From positions 24,936 to 88,935 of the forward strand of contig NZ_BCSN01000004.1 in the NCBI RefSeq assembly GCF_001570885.1: a stretch of DNA of 64,000 nt, in the 5' to 3' direction. The DNA comes from Micrococcus lylae NBRC 15355. GTDB taxonomy: Bacteria; Actinomycetota; Actinomycetes; Actinomycetales; Micrococcaceae. Shown in pieces: positions 39,239 through 48,742 of this stretch (the stretch's first letter is position 1; every line of letters starts with the position of its first letter). The position numbers and the translations under genes were made by a program. A model generated the notes under the pieces. That model saw only the letters and a list, made by a program, of their open reading frames with translations. It was not told the DNA's origin and did no database searches.

Positions 39239-40449
39239 GCCTGGACCTCCTGCACACGGGCGGCGGAGAGGGCGGCGTCCAGCAGGGCCGTTTCCTCCTC
39301 GGTGGCAGCGCGCTCGCGCACGTGGTGCACGAAGCCGGTGGTCAGGGCCAGGTCGGACGGGGCGTCCCGCAGCGCCTGGGCGTAGGTCTTCTCCCGCTCC
39401 TTGCGCCCGCCGGCGGGCTCGTGGCGGAAGACGAGCACGTGCGGGTAGCGCGCGCGCAGGCGCTCCAGCGCCTTCTCCGGGCGTTCGTCGTCTGTGACCG
39501 TGACCTGCACCCAGCGGTCCTCGGCCCAGTCGAACTCGGCGGACTCGAGCAGTTCGGCGGTCGGTCCGGAGAGCACGGCGAGCTGCCGCCCTCCGGGCCA
39601 GTCCACCTTCTCCACCGCGGTCACGTCGCCGCCGCTGACGTGGACGAGCCAGCCGCCCTTGTCCTGCTGCCACTCGCCGAAGGAGTACGGCAGCGGGGAG
39701 CCCGAGTAGCGCACGTGCTCGGCCATGGTCTGACGGCCGTGCAGGTGGCCGAGGGCCACATAGTCGAGACCGTCGAACACGCTGACGGGCACCTGGCCGA
39801 GCGTGCCGACGAGCGCCTCGGGGTCCTCGGCGCCGCAGTCCAGGTGCTCGCCCTCGCCGATGTCCCGCTCCCCCTCGGACCCCTGGCCGCCGGCGGCGAA
39901 GAGGTGGGCGAGCACGATCGAGGCGAGCGGGCCGCCGTCGGGGTCCTGCCGACGCGCGGCGAGGTCCGCGCGGATGCGGCGCACGGCCTCCTGCATCACC
40001 GGCGTGTGGTGCGGGTCCACACCCCACTCCTGCCCGAGATGGCGGGGTTCCAGGTAGGGGATGCCGTACACGGCGGCCCGCTCCCCGTCCCGGCCCTCCA
40101 GGAGGATCGGCTCGGCCAGGCGCTCCGGGTCGGTGCGCAGGTGCACGCCGGAGGCCTCCATGAGGGCGCCGCCGAAGCCGAGGCGGACGGCGGAGTCGTG
40201 GTTGCCGCTGGTCATGACCACGGCGGCGCCGGCGGCGCGGATCGCGGCGAGGGTCTCGTCCAGCAGGCGCACGGCGTCCGCCGGAGGCAGGGCACGGTCG
40301 TAGACGTCCCCGGCCAGGAGCACGGCGTCCACGCCGCGCTCGCGCACGGTGGCCACCAGCTGGTCCAGCACGGCGCGCTGCGACTCGAGCAGTCCGGTGC
40401 CGTGGAAGGAGCGTCCGATGTGCCAGTCGGAGGTGTGGAGCAGGATCAT
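39235..40449 (-). CDS. sbcD: Nuclease SbcCD subunit D (Mre11-like)
   Basis: Mn-dependent phosphoesterase subunit of the repair nuclease. 404 residues. Motifs in order: TSDWHIGRSF, AGDVYDRA, TSGNHDSAVR, VLAHLFAAGG and ALGHLHGRQ, followed by GSPLPYSFGE and a C-terminal SbcC-binding region. The start is at MILLHTSDW: TAGAGT ends exactly 7 nt upstream, giving a leaderless mRNA. A GTG three codons earlier overlaps the promoter spacer. First gene of the sbcDC operon, divergent from the ADP-ribosylglycohydrolase gene. Confidence 0.95.
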   Translation of the reverse strand: MILLHTSDWHIGRSFHGTGLLESQRAVLDQLVATVRERGVDAVLLAGDVYDRALPPADAVRLLDETLAAIRAAGAAVVMTSGNHDSAVRLGFGGALMEASGVHLRTDPERLAEPILLEGRDGERAAVYGIPYLEPRHLGQEWGVDPHHTPVMQEAVRRIRADLAARRQDPDGGPLASIVLAHLFAAGGQGSEGERDIGEGEHLDCGAEDPEALVGTLGQVPVSVFDGLDYVALGHLHGRQTMAEHVRYSGSPLPYSFGEWQQDKGGWLVHVSGGDVTAVEKVDWPGGRQLAVLSGPTAELLESAEFDWAEDRWVQVTVTDDERPEKALERLRARYPHVLVFRHEPAGGRKEREKTYAQALRDAPSDLALTTGFVHHVRERAATEEETALLDAALSAARVQEVQA

Positions 40450-40456
40450 GGTCGTC

Positions 40457-40518
40457 ACTCTAGTGAGGCCTGCGGACAGGATAAGGGCGGGCTGTGCACA
40501 GCCGGCGCTCACTAGCAT
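40457..40518. promoter_or_regulatory. Back-to-back leaderless promoters of sbcDC and ADP-ribosylglycohydrolase
   Basis: Minus strand: TAGAGT (40457-40462), 7 nt from the sbcD ATG. Plus strand: TAGCAT (40513-40518), 6 nt from the divergent ATG. The 50 bp between the two -10 boxes must hold both -35 regions, so one regulator or supercoiling could affect both. No LexA-like palindrome is obvious. Confidence 0.55.
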
Positions 40519-40524
40519 GGAGGC

Positions 40525-41676
40525 ATGACCGCCGAGCCCCTCGCCGACCCGCGCCTGCCCGACTATCCCGCCCGCGTCCTGGCCACCCTCGCCGCCGGGG
40601 CGGCCGGAGACGCCTACGGCTACACCGTGGAGTTCGACCGCGCCGACGCGATCGTGTCCGCCTGGGGCCCGACGGGCCTCGGGACCCCGGCCGAGCTGCT
40701 CGAGCGCCTGGGCGTGGCGCACCTGCCGATCTCCGACGACACGCAGATGACCCTCTTCGTGTCCGACGGCCTGCGCGAGTGGATCGAATGGCAGAACCGC
40801 GGACAGATGGCCGACGCCGCCGCCTGCGTCTGGCTGGCCTGCCTGCGCTGGCACCGCACCCAGACCGGCGCCCTGCCACAGGGTGCTCCCCCGGCACAGG
40901 ACACCTGGCTGGATGCCCGCCGCGAGCTCCACGAGCGCCGCACCCCCGGCAACGCCTGCCTGTCCGGCCTCGCCGAGCCCGGCATGGGCGTGCCCACGGA
41001 CCCGAAGAACCCGGCCTCCAAGGGGTGCGGCACCATCATGCGCTCGGCGCCCTACGGCATGGTCCCCGGCCTGCCGGACACCCATGTGGCGTCCTTCGCC
41101 CGCCAGGGTGCCGTGCTCACCCATGGGCATCCGACCGCCTGGACCTCCGCGGCCGCCTTCGCCCTGATCGTGGACGCGCTCTTCGCCGGCCGCACCCTGG
41201 CCGAGGCCGTGGAGACCGGCCGTGCCTGGCTCGCCGCCCAGGGCGAGGACGCAGCCGAGTCCCTCACCGCCCTCGAGCTCGCCCGGCAGCTGGCCGTCAC
41301 GGCGGAGGGGGACGACGACGGCACGCGCCTGGGTGCCCCGGGGCACCTCCCCGTGGGGCTGGGCGAGGGCTGGGTGGCCGAGGAGGCGCTGGCGATCGCC
41401 GTCTACGCCGCACTCGTGGCCGAGCGGACGACGGACACCCCGGCCGCCGCGCTGGCCCTGGCCCTGCGGATCGGCGCGAACCACGACGGCGACTCGGACT
41501 CCACCGCCTCCCTGGCCGGGCAGCTGCTCGGCGCCGCCCACGGCATGGCGGTGTTCGGCGTGGAGTCGGCCGACGGGGTCCCGGTGGCGGCGCTGGCCGA
41601 CGCGGTGCCGGAGTGGATCGCCGAGCGTGACGTGGTGGTCGAGGCCGCCGAACGCTGGGTGGCCGCCACCAGCTGA
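40525..41676 (+). CDS. ADP-ribosylglycohydrolase (DraG/ARH family)
   Basis: Removes ADP-ribose from proteins, nucleic acids or O-acetyl-ADP-ribose, using two Mg ions. 383 residues. Metal sites: ISDDTQMTLFV near residue 70 and ANHDGDSDSTASLAGQL near 320. ASKGCGTIMRSAPYG and HGHPTAWTSAAAFA are also conserved. It may reverse an ADP-ribosylation on DNA or proteins; its promoter adjoins that of the sbcDC nuclease, suggesting but not proving a link to DNA damage. TAGCAT lies 6 nt before the ATG. No ADP-ribosyltransferase gene is seen nearby. Confidence 0.88.
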   Translation: MTAEPLADPRLPDYPARVLATLAAGAAGDAYGYTVEFDRADAIVSAWGPTGLGTPAELLERLGVAHLPISDDTQMTLFVSDGLREWIEWQNRGQMADAAACVWLACLRWHRTQTGALPQGAPPAQDTWLDARRELHERRTPGNACLSGLAEPGMGVPTDPKNPASKGCGTIMRSAPYGMVPGLPDTHVASFARQGAVLTHGHPTAWTSAAAFALIVDALFAGRTLAEAVETGRAWLAAQGEDAAESLTALELARQLAVTAEGDDDGTRLGAPGHLPVGLGEGWVAEEALAIAVYAALVAERTTDTPAAALALALRIGANHDGDSDSTASLAGQLLGAAHGMAVFGVESADGVPVAALADAVPEWIAERDVVVEAAERWVAATS

Positions 41677-41766
41677 CGACGTCGGCTGTCTTCCGTCAGG
41701 AGGCTGCCCGCCTGGCGCCGGCCACCGGTGCCGATGGTCGTCGAGCCCGTGGCGGGCCCGCCGGCA

Positions 41767-42903
41767 TCACCGGGCGGCCGGGGGCCAGTTCCCGCCGAGC
41801 ATCTGGAGGAATTCGGGCTCGGAGACCAGGGCGATCTGCTGTCCGGCCGCGCGACGGCGCAGCGCGTCGCGGGTCTTGCGGTGGGCCAGGGCCGTGGTGG
41901 TGACGCGGTCCGCGCCGCGGGCCGGGGCGCCGGAGCCGTCCGCCTCCCTGGCGGTGAGGACGAGATCCTCGGCGCAGAAGCCGTCCCCGATGACGAGCAT
42001 GGTGGTGCGCGCGCTGACGCGGGAGGAGGGCTGCGCGCCGAGCGCAGCCGCCCGGTCCTTGGCCTCCTGCCGGGACATGCCGATGCCGCCGGTGAACACC
42101 ACGACGTGCCCGAACAGGGGGTTCTGCGGGGACGCGTCCGGGTTGGCCGGCGTGTTCACGCCCTCCTCCGGCCAGCGCATGAAGTCCGGCATGGAGCGGT
42201 CGGAGCGCAGCGGCACCCGGGCGTCGAAGACGTCCTTCATGTCCCGCGCCTGACGGGTGGGGCGGGACTCGTGCCCCCGGCCGTGGGGGTGGCCGGCGAG
42301 ACGGCCGACCTCGAGGCCGTGGGCGCCCAGGACGTGGGCGACCGGCACCGGGCCGGCGGCGTCCTGATGGGCACGGCGCCCGACGTCGATCAGGATCGCG
42401 GCGCAGGCCTCGGCATCCGCGAGCGCCTCATGGTGGCGGCCGGGCACGAAGCCGGCGGCGCGGCTGGCCGAGGGCAACGCGTAGCTGGGCAGGTCGTAGG
42501 CCTTGCGGGCCAGCATGAGCGTGCACGCGTACTCCAGCGGGGGCACGTCCGCATCCGACACCTCGAGGGCGGACTCGATGACGCCGACGTCGAAGCCCGC
42601 GTTGTGGGCCACGAGGACGTCCTGGCCGCAGAAGGCCCGCAGGTCCTCGAACACCTCGGCGAAGCGCGGCTGACGGGCGACCTGCTCCGCGGTGATGCCA
42701 TGGATCCTCACGTTGCGGGGGTCGAAGCGGTCGAAGCCCAGCGGCGGCCGCATCATCCAGGAGGCGCGGTCCACCATCGCCCCGTCCCGCACGCGGACGA
42801 CTCCCACGGAGCAGGGCGAGCCGCGGAAGCCGTTGGCGGTCTCGAAGTCGATCGCCGTGAAGTCCAGCCCGGGCACGGGCGCGGAGGACGACGGGGCGCT
42901 CAT
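41767..42903 (-). CDS. DEDDh 3'-5' exonuclease fused to a BRCT domain
   Basis: 378 residues. The N-terminal 180 are a DnaQ-type exonuclease: DFTAIDFETANG (metal D/E), LVAHNAGFDVGVIE, and the final HEALADAEACAAI with the His and Asp of DEDDh. After an approximately 55-residue linker, the C-terminal part GHVVVFTGGIGMSRQEAKDRAAALGA through TTMLVIGDG is a BRCT domain, typical of phosphopeptide or DNA-end binding. It is probably a repair or proofreading exonuclease rather than the replicase subunit. The ATG overlaps the rdgB stop by 4 bp (ATGA), coupling it to nucleotide-pool cleaning and RNA trimming genes. Confidence 0.85.
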   Translation of the reverse strand: MSAPSSSAPVPGLDFTAIDFETANGFRGSPCSVGVVRVRDGAMVDRASWMMRPPLGFDRFDPRNVRIHGITAEQVARQPRFAEVFEDLRAFCGQDVLVAHNAGFDVGVIESALEVSDADVPPLEYACTLMLARKAYDLPSYALPSASRAAGFVPGRHHEALADAEACAAILIDVGRRAHQDAAGPVPVAHVLGAHGLEVGRLAGHPHGRGHESRPTRQARDMKDVFDARVPLRSDRSMPDFMRWPEEGVNTPANPDASPQNPLFGHVVVFTGGIGMSRQEAKDRAAALGAQPSSRVSARTTMLVIGDGFCAEDLVLTAREADGSGAPARGADRVTTTALAHRKTRDALRRRAAGQQIALVSEPEFLQMLGGNWPPAAR

Positions 42904-43607
42904 GTGGTGTGCTCCTCCTGGGCACGCAGGGCCTCGACGAGGGCCGGCAGCAGCGCGGTGAACGCCTCGCCGCGGTGGCTGATGGCGTTCTTCTCCTCCG
43001 CGGACAGCTGTGCGGTGGACACCTGCCGACCCTCGGGCTGGAGGATCGGGTCATAGCCGAAGCCGCCGTCGCCCACCGGCGCGGTGAGCAGGGTGCCGCG
43101 CAGGTGCCCCTCGGCGACGGTCTCGAAGACGATCTCACGGGCCCCGTCGGCGCCGGCCGGGCCCGGCACGGCGAGCGCGGCGCAGCAGACGAACCCCGCG
43201 CCGCGGTGCTCGGCCGGCACGTCCGCGAGCTGGTCCAGCAGCAGGCGGAGGTTCGCGGCGTCGTCCCCGTGGCGGCCTGCCCACCGGGCCGAGAAGATCC
43301 CCGGGGCGCCCCCGAGGACGTCGACGGACAGTCCGGAGTCGTCCGCCACGGCGATGAGGCCGGAGGCCGAGGCCACCGCGCGGGCCTTCTTCAGGGCGTT
43401 CGCGGAGAACGTCACGCCGTCCTCGACCACGTCCGGGGCGTCGACGGCCGCGGCGTCCACCACGGCGGCCTCCACATCCAGCTCCGGCATGGCGGCGGCG
43501 AGCATCTGGCGCAGCTCGCGGACCTTGCCGGCGTTGCGGGTGGCCAGGACCAGGCGGGCTCCCGAGGGGACGCCGTGCTCCGTCCCGGCGGGGGCGGTTC
43601 GGCTCAT
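42900..43607 (-). CDS. rdgB: XTP/dITP pyrophosphatase (Ham1 family)
   Basis: Hydrolyses non-canonical purine triphosphates (XTP, dITP) to monophosphates, keeping them out of nucleic acids. 235 residues, about 30 longer than E. coli RdgB because of loops. Motifs: [14 protein letters not shown] (nucleotide-binding start), [37 protein letters not shown] and GFGYDPIL, then SHRGEA near the end. ATGA overlaps link it to rph upstream and the exonuclease-BRCT gene downstream. rph-rdgB is the widespread actinobacterial order. Confidence 0.95.
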   Translation of the reverse strand: MSRTAPAGTEHGVPSGARLVLATRNAGKVRELRQMLAAAMPELDVEAAVVDAAAVDAPDVVEDGVTFSANALKKARAVASASGLIAVADDSGLSVDVLGGAPGIFSARWAGRHGDDAANLRLLLDQLADVPAEHRGAGFVCCAALAVPGPAGADGAREIVFETVAEGHLRGTLLTAPVGDGGFGYDPILQPEGRQVSTAQLSAEEKNAISHRGEAFTALLPALVEALRAQEEHTT

Positions 43608-44359
43608 GCCCGCTCCCCGCGGAGGGTCTCGGCCTGGATCTGCGCCAGCTCGGCGGTGCCGGACAGGGCCAGGTCCAGGAGGGTGTCCAGCTCCTCACGG
43701 CGGAACGGGGCGCCTTCGGCGGTGCCCTGGACCTCCACGAAGTCGCCGGAGCCGGTGACCACCACGTTCATGTCCGTCTCCGCCTTGACGTCCTCGACGT
43801 AGGGCAGGTCCAGCACGGGCACGCCGTCCACGATGCCCACGGAGATCGCGGAGACCGAGTCCTTGAGGACCTTCGCCTCGCGCTTGACGTGGCCCTCGCG
43901 GCGGGCCCACTCGACGGCTTCGACGAGCGCGACGTAGGCGCCGGTGATGCTGGCGGTGCGGGTGCCGCCGTCTGCGTCCAGCACGTCACAGTCCAGGACG
44001 ATCGTGTTCTCGCCGAGGGCGTCCATGTCGATCACGGCGCGCAGGGAGCGGCCGATGAGCCGCGAGATCTCGTGCGTGCGGCCGCCGATCTTGCCCTTGA
44101 TGGACTCGCGGGTGCTGCGGGAGTCCGTGGCGCGCGGGAGCATCGCGTACTCCGCGGTGACCCAGCCGGTCCCCTCGCCCTTGAGCCAGCGGGGCACACC
44201 CTCGGTGAAGGAGGCGGTGCAGAGGACACGGGTGTTCCCGAACTCGATCAGGGCCGACCCCTCGGCCTGCCGGGACCAGCCCCGGGTGATGGTGATGGGG
44301 CGCAGCTCGTCGACGGCGCGTCCGTCCGGGCGGGTGTGGTTCTGGTCAGCAGCGGTCAT
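43604..44359 (-). CDS. rph: Ribonuclease PH
   Basis: Phosphorolytic 3'-5' exoribonuclease that trims tRNA 3' ends; hexameric. 251 residues. Seen: [65 protein letters not shown] (phosphate-binding Arg/Ser) and [29 protein letters not shown] stands 7 nt before the ATG, so the start is leaderless and the in-frame GTG two codons earlier is rejected. Trimming matters here because several tRNA genes in the window lack an encoded CCA. Confidence 0.95.
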   Translation of the reverse strand: MTAADQNHTRPDGRAVDELRPITITRGWSRQAEGSALIEFGNTRVLCTASFTEGVPRWLKGEGTGWVTAEYAMLPRATDSRSTRESIKGKIGGRTHEISRLIGRSLRAVIDMDALGENTIVLDCDVLDADGGTRTASITGAYVALVEAVEWARREGHVKREAKVLKDSVSAISVGIVDGVPVLDLPYVEDVKAETDMNVVVTGSGDFVEVQGTAEGAPFRREELDTLLDLALSGTAELAQIQAETLRGERA

Positions 44360-44381
44360 GCCCACCAGTCTAGGACTCGCC

Positions 44382-45197
44382 TCAGACGCGGTAGCTCATG
44401 CCGGAGACGGCCACGGTGAGGGGTCCGTCATAGGCCTGCGCGGCCTCGGACACGGCCCGCTGGGGGTCGTTCCACACCGGAAGGTGCGTCAGCAGCAGAC
44501 GCCTGGCGCGGGCACGGGCGGCCATACGCCCGGCGCGCAGGCCGGTGAGGTGCACGCCCTCGATCGCGTCGTCGCGGCCCTCGTGGAACGCGGCCTCGCA
44601 GAGGAACAGGTCGGCGTCGCGGGCGGCCTCGACGAGGCCGTCGCACTCGTCGGTGTCCCCCGAGTAGGTGAGCACGCGGGTGGTGGCGGAGCCGTCCGCG
44701 TCCGTCTCGTCCACCTCGATGCGCAGGGCGTAGGCCTCGTCGATGGGGTGGCGCACCGGGTGGGGCGTGATGCGGAACGGGCCAAGCCGGGCCGGCGTCA
44801 GCGGCTCCCACGTGGTGAAGTCGAAGTCCGGGTGCATGCCGGGCTCCGGGTCCATGCCGTAGGCCACGGCGATGCGCTCGGCGGTGCCGGTCGGGCCCAG
44901 CACCGGGACACGCCCGCGGTGCCAGCCGTCCGGGTTCCAGCGCACCGCCACGTGCAGGCCGCACAGGTCCATGAAGTGGTCCGGGTGCAGGTGGGACAGG
45001 CAGACACCGTCCAGGTCCTCCAGCATGATGTAGCGCTGCAGGGTGCCCAGGGAGCCGTTGCCCATGTCCAGCAGGATGCGCCACGTCTTCGGGGTGACGC
45101 CGTCCTCGGCCACGCCGTCCGCAGTGACGAGGTAGCAGGAGGCGGGCGACCCCGGGCCGGGGAACGACCCGCTGGCTCCGATGATGGTCAGCTTCAT
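44382..45197 (-). CDS. Metallo-beta-lactamase-fold hydrolase, Rv1339-like (probable cAMP phosphodiesterase)
   Basis: 271 residues. Metal ligands: [11 protein letters not shown] (HxHxDH), a His near 150 (PHPVRH), and the [12 protein letters not shown] aspartate, with [10 protein letters not shown] near the C-terminus. The RNase Z/ElaC-like fold lacks the exosite arm of tRNase Z. Gene order murI-this-rph-rdgB equals Rv1338-Rv1341 of M. tuberculosis, where Rv1339 has been reported as an atypical cyclic-AMP phosphodiesterase; transferring that activity is inference. The start overlaps the murI stop (ATGA). Confidence 0.8.
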   Translation of the reverse strand: MKLTIIGASGSFPGPGSPASCYLVTADGVAEDGVTPKTWRILLDMGNGSLGTLQRYIMLEDLDGVCLSHLHPDHFMDLCGLHVAVRWNPDGWHRGRVPVLGPTGTAERIAVAYGMDPEPGMHPDFDFTTWEPLTPARLGPFRITPHPVRHPIDEAYALRIEVDETDADGSATTRVLTYSGDTDECDGLVEAARDADLFLCEAAFHEGRDDAIEGVHLTGLRAGRMAARARARRLLLTHLPVWNDPQRAVSEAAQAYDGPLTVAVSGMSYRV

Positions 45198-46141
45198 GCG
45201 GTGGGCTCCTCCCTCGTGACCGGCGGCCGGCGTCGGCTGCGCTCGATCATCTCGGGCGTGATCTGGGCGAGGACCCCGGTGGGGTACCGCTCACGGACGG
45301 TGTCGATGTGCTGGACGGCCCCGACCTCGGGGCCGAGGAAGCGGCGGGCCAGCGTCTGGAACTGCTCGGGGTCGCCGGTCGCCATGAAGCGGTGGTCCAC
45401 GGCCTGGGCGGCGCCGGCCGCGGAGTGCGGGTGCCCGAGCCCGTGCTGGACGAGGGCACGGTACAGGTCCTTGGCCGTCTCCTCGGCCGAGGAGACCAGG
45501 GTGACGTCCTCCCCCATCACGAGGGACAGCACGCCGGTCAGCAGCGGGTAGTGGGTGCAGCCGAGCACCATCGTGTCCACGCCGGCGGCCTTGAGCGGGG
45601 CGACGTACTCCTCAGCGGTCTCGATGAGCTCGGGGCCGGCGGTGATGCCGGCCTCCACGAACTCCACGAAGCGCGGGCACGCCGAGGAGACGACCTCCAG
45701 GTGCGGCGCGGCGGAGAAGGAGTCCTCGTAGGCGCGGGAGCCCACGGTGGCCTGGGTCCCGATCACGCCGATGCGCCCGTTGCGGGTGGCCGCCACGGCG
45801 CGGCGCACGGCGGGCTGGATGACCTCCACCACGGGGATCCCGTAGCGGCCGGTGTAGCGTTCGCGGGCATCCCGGAGCACGGCCGCCGAGGCCGAGTTGC
45901 AGGCGATCACCAGCGCCTTCACCCCCGCCTCCACGAGCTCGTCCATGATGCCGAGCGCCAGCGCCCGGACCTGGGCGATCGGACGGGGACCGTACGGGGC
46001 GTGCTCGGTGTCGCCGACGTAGATCAGCGGCTCGTGGGGCAGCTGGTCCATGATCGCGCGGGCCACGGTCAGCCCGCCCACGCCGGAGTCGAAGATGCCG
46101 ATCGGCGCGGCGGCGGTGGGCCCGGCGGAGGCGGCGTTCAT
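45194..46141 (-). CDS. murI: Glutamate racemase
   Basis: Makes D-glutamate for peptidoglycan. 315 residues from MNAASAG; a longer open frame upstream is antisense-like. The two catalytic cysteines are in [10 protein letters not shown] and [28 protein letters not shown] and [13 protein letters not shown] bind substrate. The ATG overlaps the stop of the DUF2017 gene by 4 bp, and its own stop overlaps the next start, so it is embedded in a coupled operon with clpS, DUF2017 and the phosphodiesterase-like gene. Confidence 0.95.
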   Translation of the reverse strand: MNAASAGPTAAAPIGIFDSGVGGLTVARAIMDQLPHEPLIYVGDTEHAPYGPRPIAQVRALALGIMDELVEAGVKALVIACNSASAAVLRDARERYTGRYGIPVVEVIQPAVRRAVAATRNGRIGVIGTQATVGSRAYEDSFSAAPHLEVVSSACPRFVEFVEAGITAGPELIETAEEYVAPLKAAGVDTMVLGCTHYPLLTGVLSLVMGEDVTLVSSAEETAKDLYRALVQHGLGHPHSAAGAAQAVDHRFMATGDPEQFQTLARRFLGPEVGAVQHIDTVRERYPTGVLAQITPEMIERSRRRPPVTREEPTA

Positions 46142-46965
46142 CGGATGTCCTCTCCGGCGTCCGGATCCTCGGCGCCGGGCACGTCCTCGCGGCCGTCCTC
46201 GGGCAGGCCGCGCAGCATCTGGTCCATGAGGCTCTCGAGCAGCCACGAGGTGAAGTTGTACAGCAGCGCCATGGCGGACTGCTCGTCCGCGGCGTGCTTC
46301 CAGTCGTCCACGGAGTGCACGCGGGCGGCGGACTGCGCGTCCGTGATCCCGAGCCGGGCGGAGAGCACGAGCCTGACATCGTTGAGGGCGCGGCTGAAGG
46401 CCAGGGCCTCGGCGTCGTCCAGGCGCAGCTCGGTGGAGCGCAGCAGCTCGCGGGCACGCTCGGCGTCGGCGAGCTTCGCGTCGATCAGCAGGTCCTCGGC
46501 GTCCGCGCGGTGCTCGGCGTCCCGCTGGGCGTCTGCGGCGGCCTTCCCGGGGTCGTCCGCGCCGGTCCCGGACGGCGAGCCGAAGCTCGGCGGCAGCAGG
46601 CGCAGCAGCGCCGGATCGGCAGGGGCCTGGCGGGTGGCGGCGCCGAGACTGAGGCCGGAGACCAGCGACCAGAAGGCGCCGTCCGCACCGGAGCCGTCCG
46701 TCGGCTCGTCCCCGGTCTGCTCCGACGAGGAGGCGTCCTCCGAGGCGGAGTCGGCGGCCGTCGTCGTGCCCTCGTCCGGGCGGCCCGGCACAGGCGCCGT
46801 GGACGCGGCGTCCCGGGCGGGGGCGGCGGAGTCCTCGGCCGCGTCGTCGCGACGGCCGCTCAGCAGCGTCGCCACATCCTTGAACAGGCCGCGCAGCAGG
46901 CGCGCCTCGGCAGGCTCCAGACGCGCCCGATAGCCGCGCCGTGTCCAGCGGAATCCCTCGGCCAC
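46138..46965 (-). CDS. DUF2017 family protein
   Basis: 275 residues from the GTG of [12 protein letters not shown], 4 nt after the clpS stop. N-terminal helix ([24 protein letters not shown]), then a 60-residue Ala/Ser/Asp/Glu-rich low-complexity linker, then a helical domain ([40 protein letters not shown]). DUF2017 proteins are found next to clpS throughout actinobacteria. The function is unknown to me; the constant pairing with the N-end-rule adaptor suggests a proteolysis-related role, which is inference. The long acidic linker is more extended than in relatives I remember. Confidence 0.8.
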   Translation of the reverse strand: MAEGFRWTRRGYRARLEPAEARLLRGLFKDVATLLSGRRDDAAEDSAAPARDAASTAPVPGRPDEGTTTAADSASEDASSSEQTGDEPTDGSGADGAFWSLVSGLSLGAATRQAPADPALLRLLPPSFGSPSGTGADDPGKAAADAQRDAEHRADAEDLLIDAKLADAERARELLRSTELRLDDAEALAFSRALNDVRLVLSARLGITDAQSAARVHSVDDWKHAADEQSAMALLYNFTSWLLESLMDQMLRGLPEDGREDVPGAEDPDAGEDIR

Positions 46966-46969
46966 GGTC

Positions 46970-47293
46970 TCAGCCCTCCGCCTCTTCGAGGGTGGCCCAC
47001 AGCCCGAAGCCATGCATGGCGCTGACGTGACGCTCGGCCGTCTCGCGGCCAGCGCGCGCCACCACGGCGCGGCCGTTCTCATGGACCTGCATCATCAGGG
47101 AGTGCGCCTTCGCTGCCGAGTAGCCGAAGTGGCTGCGGAAGACGAAGGCCACATAGCTCATCAGGTTCACGGGGTCGTCCCAGACGACCACGTTCCACGG
47201 ACGGTCCGCGAGCGCGGCCGGATCCGGGCGCTCCAGCAGGGCGGTGTCGGCGGCGCCACGGGGGCCGGGGACACCGGATTCCGTCATCGACAT
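46970..47293 (-). CDS. clpS: ATP-dependent Clp protease adaptor ClpS
   Basis: Delivers N-degron substrates to ClpCP/ClpAP. 107 residues. The core WNVVVWDDPVNLMSYVAFVF carries the conserved DD..N.M substrate pocket, followed by HSLMMQVHENGRAVV and RETAERHVSAMHGFGLWATLE. An N-terminal tail of about 30 residues is disordered, as expected. The start is the ATG 7 nt after TAGGAT (leaderless). First gene of the clpS-DUF2017-murI-phosphodiesterase operon, divergent from pncB. Confidence 0.93.
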   Translation of the reverse strand: MSMTESGVPGPRGAADTALLERPDPAALADRPWNVVVWDDPVNLMSYVAFVFRSHFGYSAAKAHSLMMQVHENGRAVVARAGRETAERHVSAMHGFGLWATLEEAEG

Positions 47294-47300
47294 GGGCTCC

Positions 47301-47371
47301 ATCCTACTCGCCGTGTTCCCGGGGACGGGGGCGGAACGGACCGTGGAGCCTGCCACACCGTGGCATAGGGT
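47301..47371. promoter_or_regulatory. Divergent leaderless promoters of clpS and pncB
   Basis: Minus strand TAGGAT lies 7 nt from the clpS ATG. Plus strand TAGGGT (47366-47371) lies 7 nt from the pncB GTG. About 60 bp separate the two boxes and show no clear operator. Confidence 0.5.
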
Positions 47372-47378
47372 GGCTCAC

Positions 47379-48731
47379 GTGAACCACACCGACCTCCACC
47401 AGGACACCGCGCAGCGCGAGCCGTGGCACACCACCACGGCCCTGATGACGGACCACTACGAGCTGACCATGCTGCAGGCCGCCCTGAAGGCCGGCACCGC
47501 CCAGCGCAGGAGCCGGTTCGAGCTGTTCACCCGCCGCCTCGCCGACGGCCGCCGCTACGGCGTGGTGGCCGGCACCGGCCGCATCCTCGAGGGCCTGTCC
47601 CGCTTCCGCTTCGGCACCGCCGAACTGGACCATCTGGCGGACACGAAGGTGGTGGACGATGCGACCCTCCAATGGCTGGCCGACTTCCGGTTCTCCGGCA
47701 CGATCATCGGCTACGCCGAGGGCGAGGCCTACTTCCCGCACTCGCCGATCCTGCAGGTCGAGTCCACGTTCGCTGAGGCCTGCATCCTCGAGACGTTCCT
47801 GCTCTCGGTGATGAACTACGACTCCGCCGTGGCCTCCGCCGCCTCCCGCATGACCGCGGTGGCCGGTGGCCGCCCGTGCATCGAGATGGGCTCGCGCCGC
47901 ACCCACGAGGAGTCCGCCGTGGCCGCCGCCCGCGCCGCGGTGATCGCGGGCTTCGCCTCGACCTCCAACCTGGAGGCGGCCCGCCGCTACGGGCTCAGCA
48001 CCGGCGGCACCGCCGCCCACTCCTTCACCCTGCTGCACGACTCCGAGCGCGCGGCCTTCGAGGCGCAGGTGGCCGCCCTCGGCGCGGACACCACCCTGCT
48101 CGTGGACACCTATGACGTGGAGCAGGGCGTCCGCACCGCCGTGGACGTGGCGGGCAGGGCTCTGAAGAACGTCCGGCTCGACTCCGGCGACCTCGTCTCC
48201 CAGACCCACTCCGTCCGCGAGCTGCTGGACGGGCTGGGCAACACGGAGACCGGCATCATGGTCACCTCGGACCTGGACGAGTATGCGATCGCCCACCTGC
48301 GCTCCGCCCCGGTGGACTCGTACGGCGTGGGCACCCGCCTGGTCACCGGCTCCGGGGCGCCGACCGCCGCGATGGTCTACAAGCTCGTGGCCCGCCAGAA
48401 CGACGACGGCGCATGGGTGGACGTGGCCAAGGCTTCCAAGGGCAAGGCCTCCCTTGGCGGCCGCAAGGACGCCGCCCGCCGCCGGGACACCCGCGGCCGC
48501 GCCGTCGCCGAGCTGGTGGGCGTCAACCGCTCGCCGGAGGCCGACGCGGACGACCGCCCGCTGCTGCACGAGTTCGTGGTGGACGGCGAGCTGCAGGCGG
48601 GCTGGACCGGCACCGAGGCCGTCACCCGTGCCGCCGAACGCCACCGGGCCTCCCTCGCCGAGCTGCCCGCCTCGGTGGGACGCCTGCAGGCGGGCGAGCC
48701 CGCCATCCCCACCCTGTTCCAGGAATTCTGA
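47379..48731 (+). CDS. pncB: Nicotinate phosphoribosyltransferase
   Basis: Converts nicotinate and PRPP to nicotinate mononucleotide in NAD salvage. 450 residues from the GTG of VNHTDLHQ. Seen: LMTDHYELTMLQAALKAG, RFELFTRRLADGRRYGVVAG, EMGSRRTHEESAV, STGGTAAHSFTLLHD (the region of the phosphorylated His), LVDTYDVEQG and NVRLDSGD. Length and motifs fit the actinobacterial type (Rv1330c-like). Followed after 11 nt by pncA, giving a two-step nicotinamide salvage operon. Confidence 0.95.
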   Translation: MNHTDLHQDTAQREPWHTTTALMTDHYELTMLQAALKAGTAQRRSRFELFTRRLADGRRYGVVAGTGRILEGLSRFRFGTAELDHLADTKVVDDATLQWLADFRFSGTIIGYAEGEAYFPHSPILQVESTFAEACILETFLLSVMNYDSAVASAASRMTAVAGGRPCIEMGSRRTHEESAVAAARAAVIAGFASTSNLEAARRYGLSTGGTAAHSFTLLHDSERAAFEAQVAALGADTTLLVDTYDVEQGVRTAVDVAGRALKNVRLDSGDLVSQTHSVRELLDGLGNTETGIMVTSDLDEYAIAHLRSAPVDSYGVGTRLVTGSGAPTAAMVYKLVARQNDDGAWVDVAKASKGKASLGGRKDAARRRDTRGRAVAELVGVNRSPEADADDRPLLHEFVVDGELQAGWTGTEAVTRAAERHRASLAELPASVGRLQAGEPAIPTLFQEF

Positions 48732-48742
48732 GGAGGACCGCC

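Noticed and set aside
40457..40518. LexA/SOS box upstream of sbcDC
   Set aside because: No GAAC-N4-GTTC-like or other clear palindrome between the two -10 boxes.
41728..43056. Plus-strand frame over the exonuclease and rdgB genes
   Set aside because: Antisense of two genes with intact catalytic motifs; its translation is Gly/Val/His-rich, as is typical of complements in this genome.
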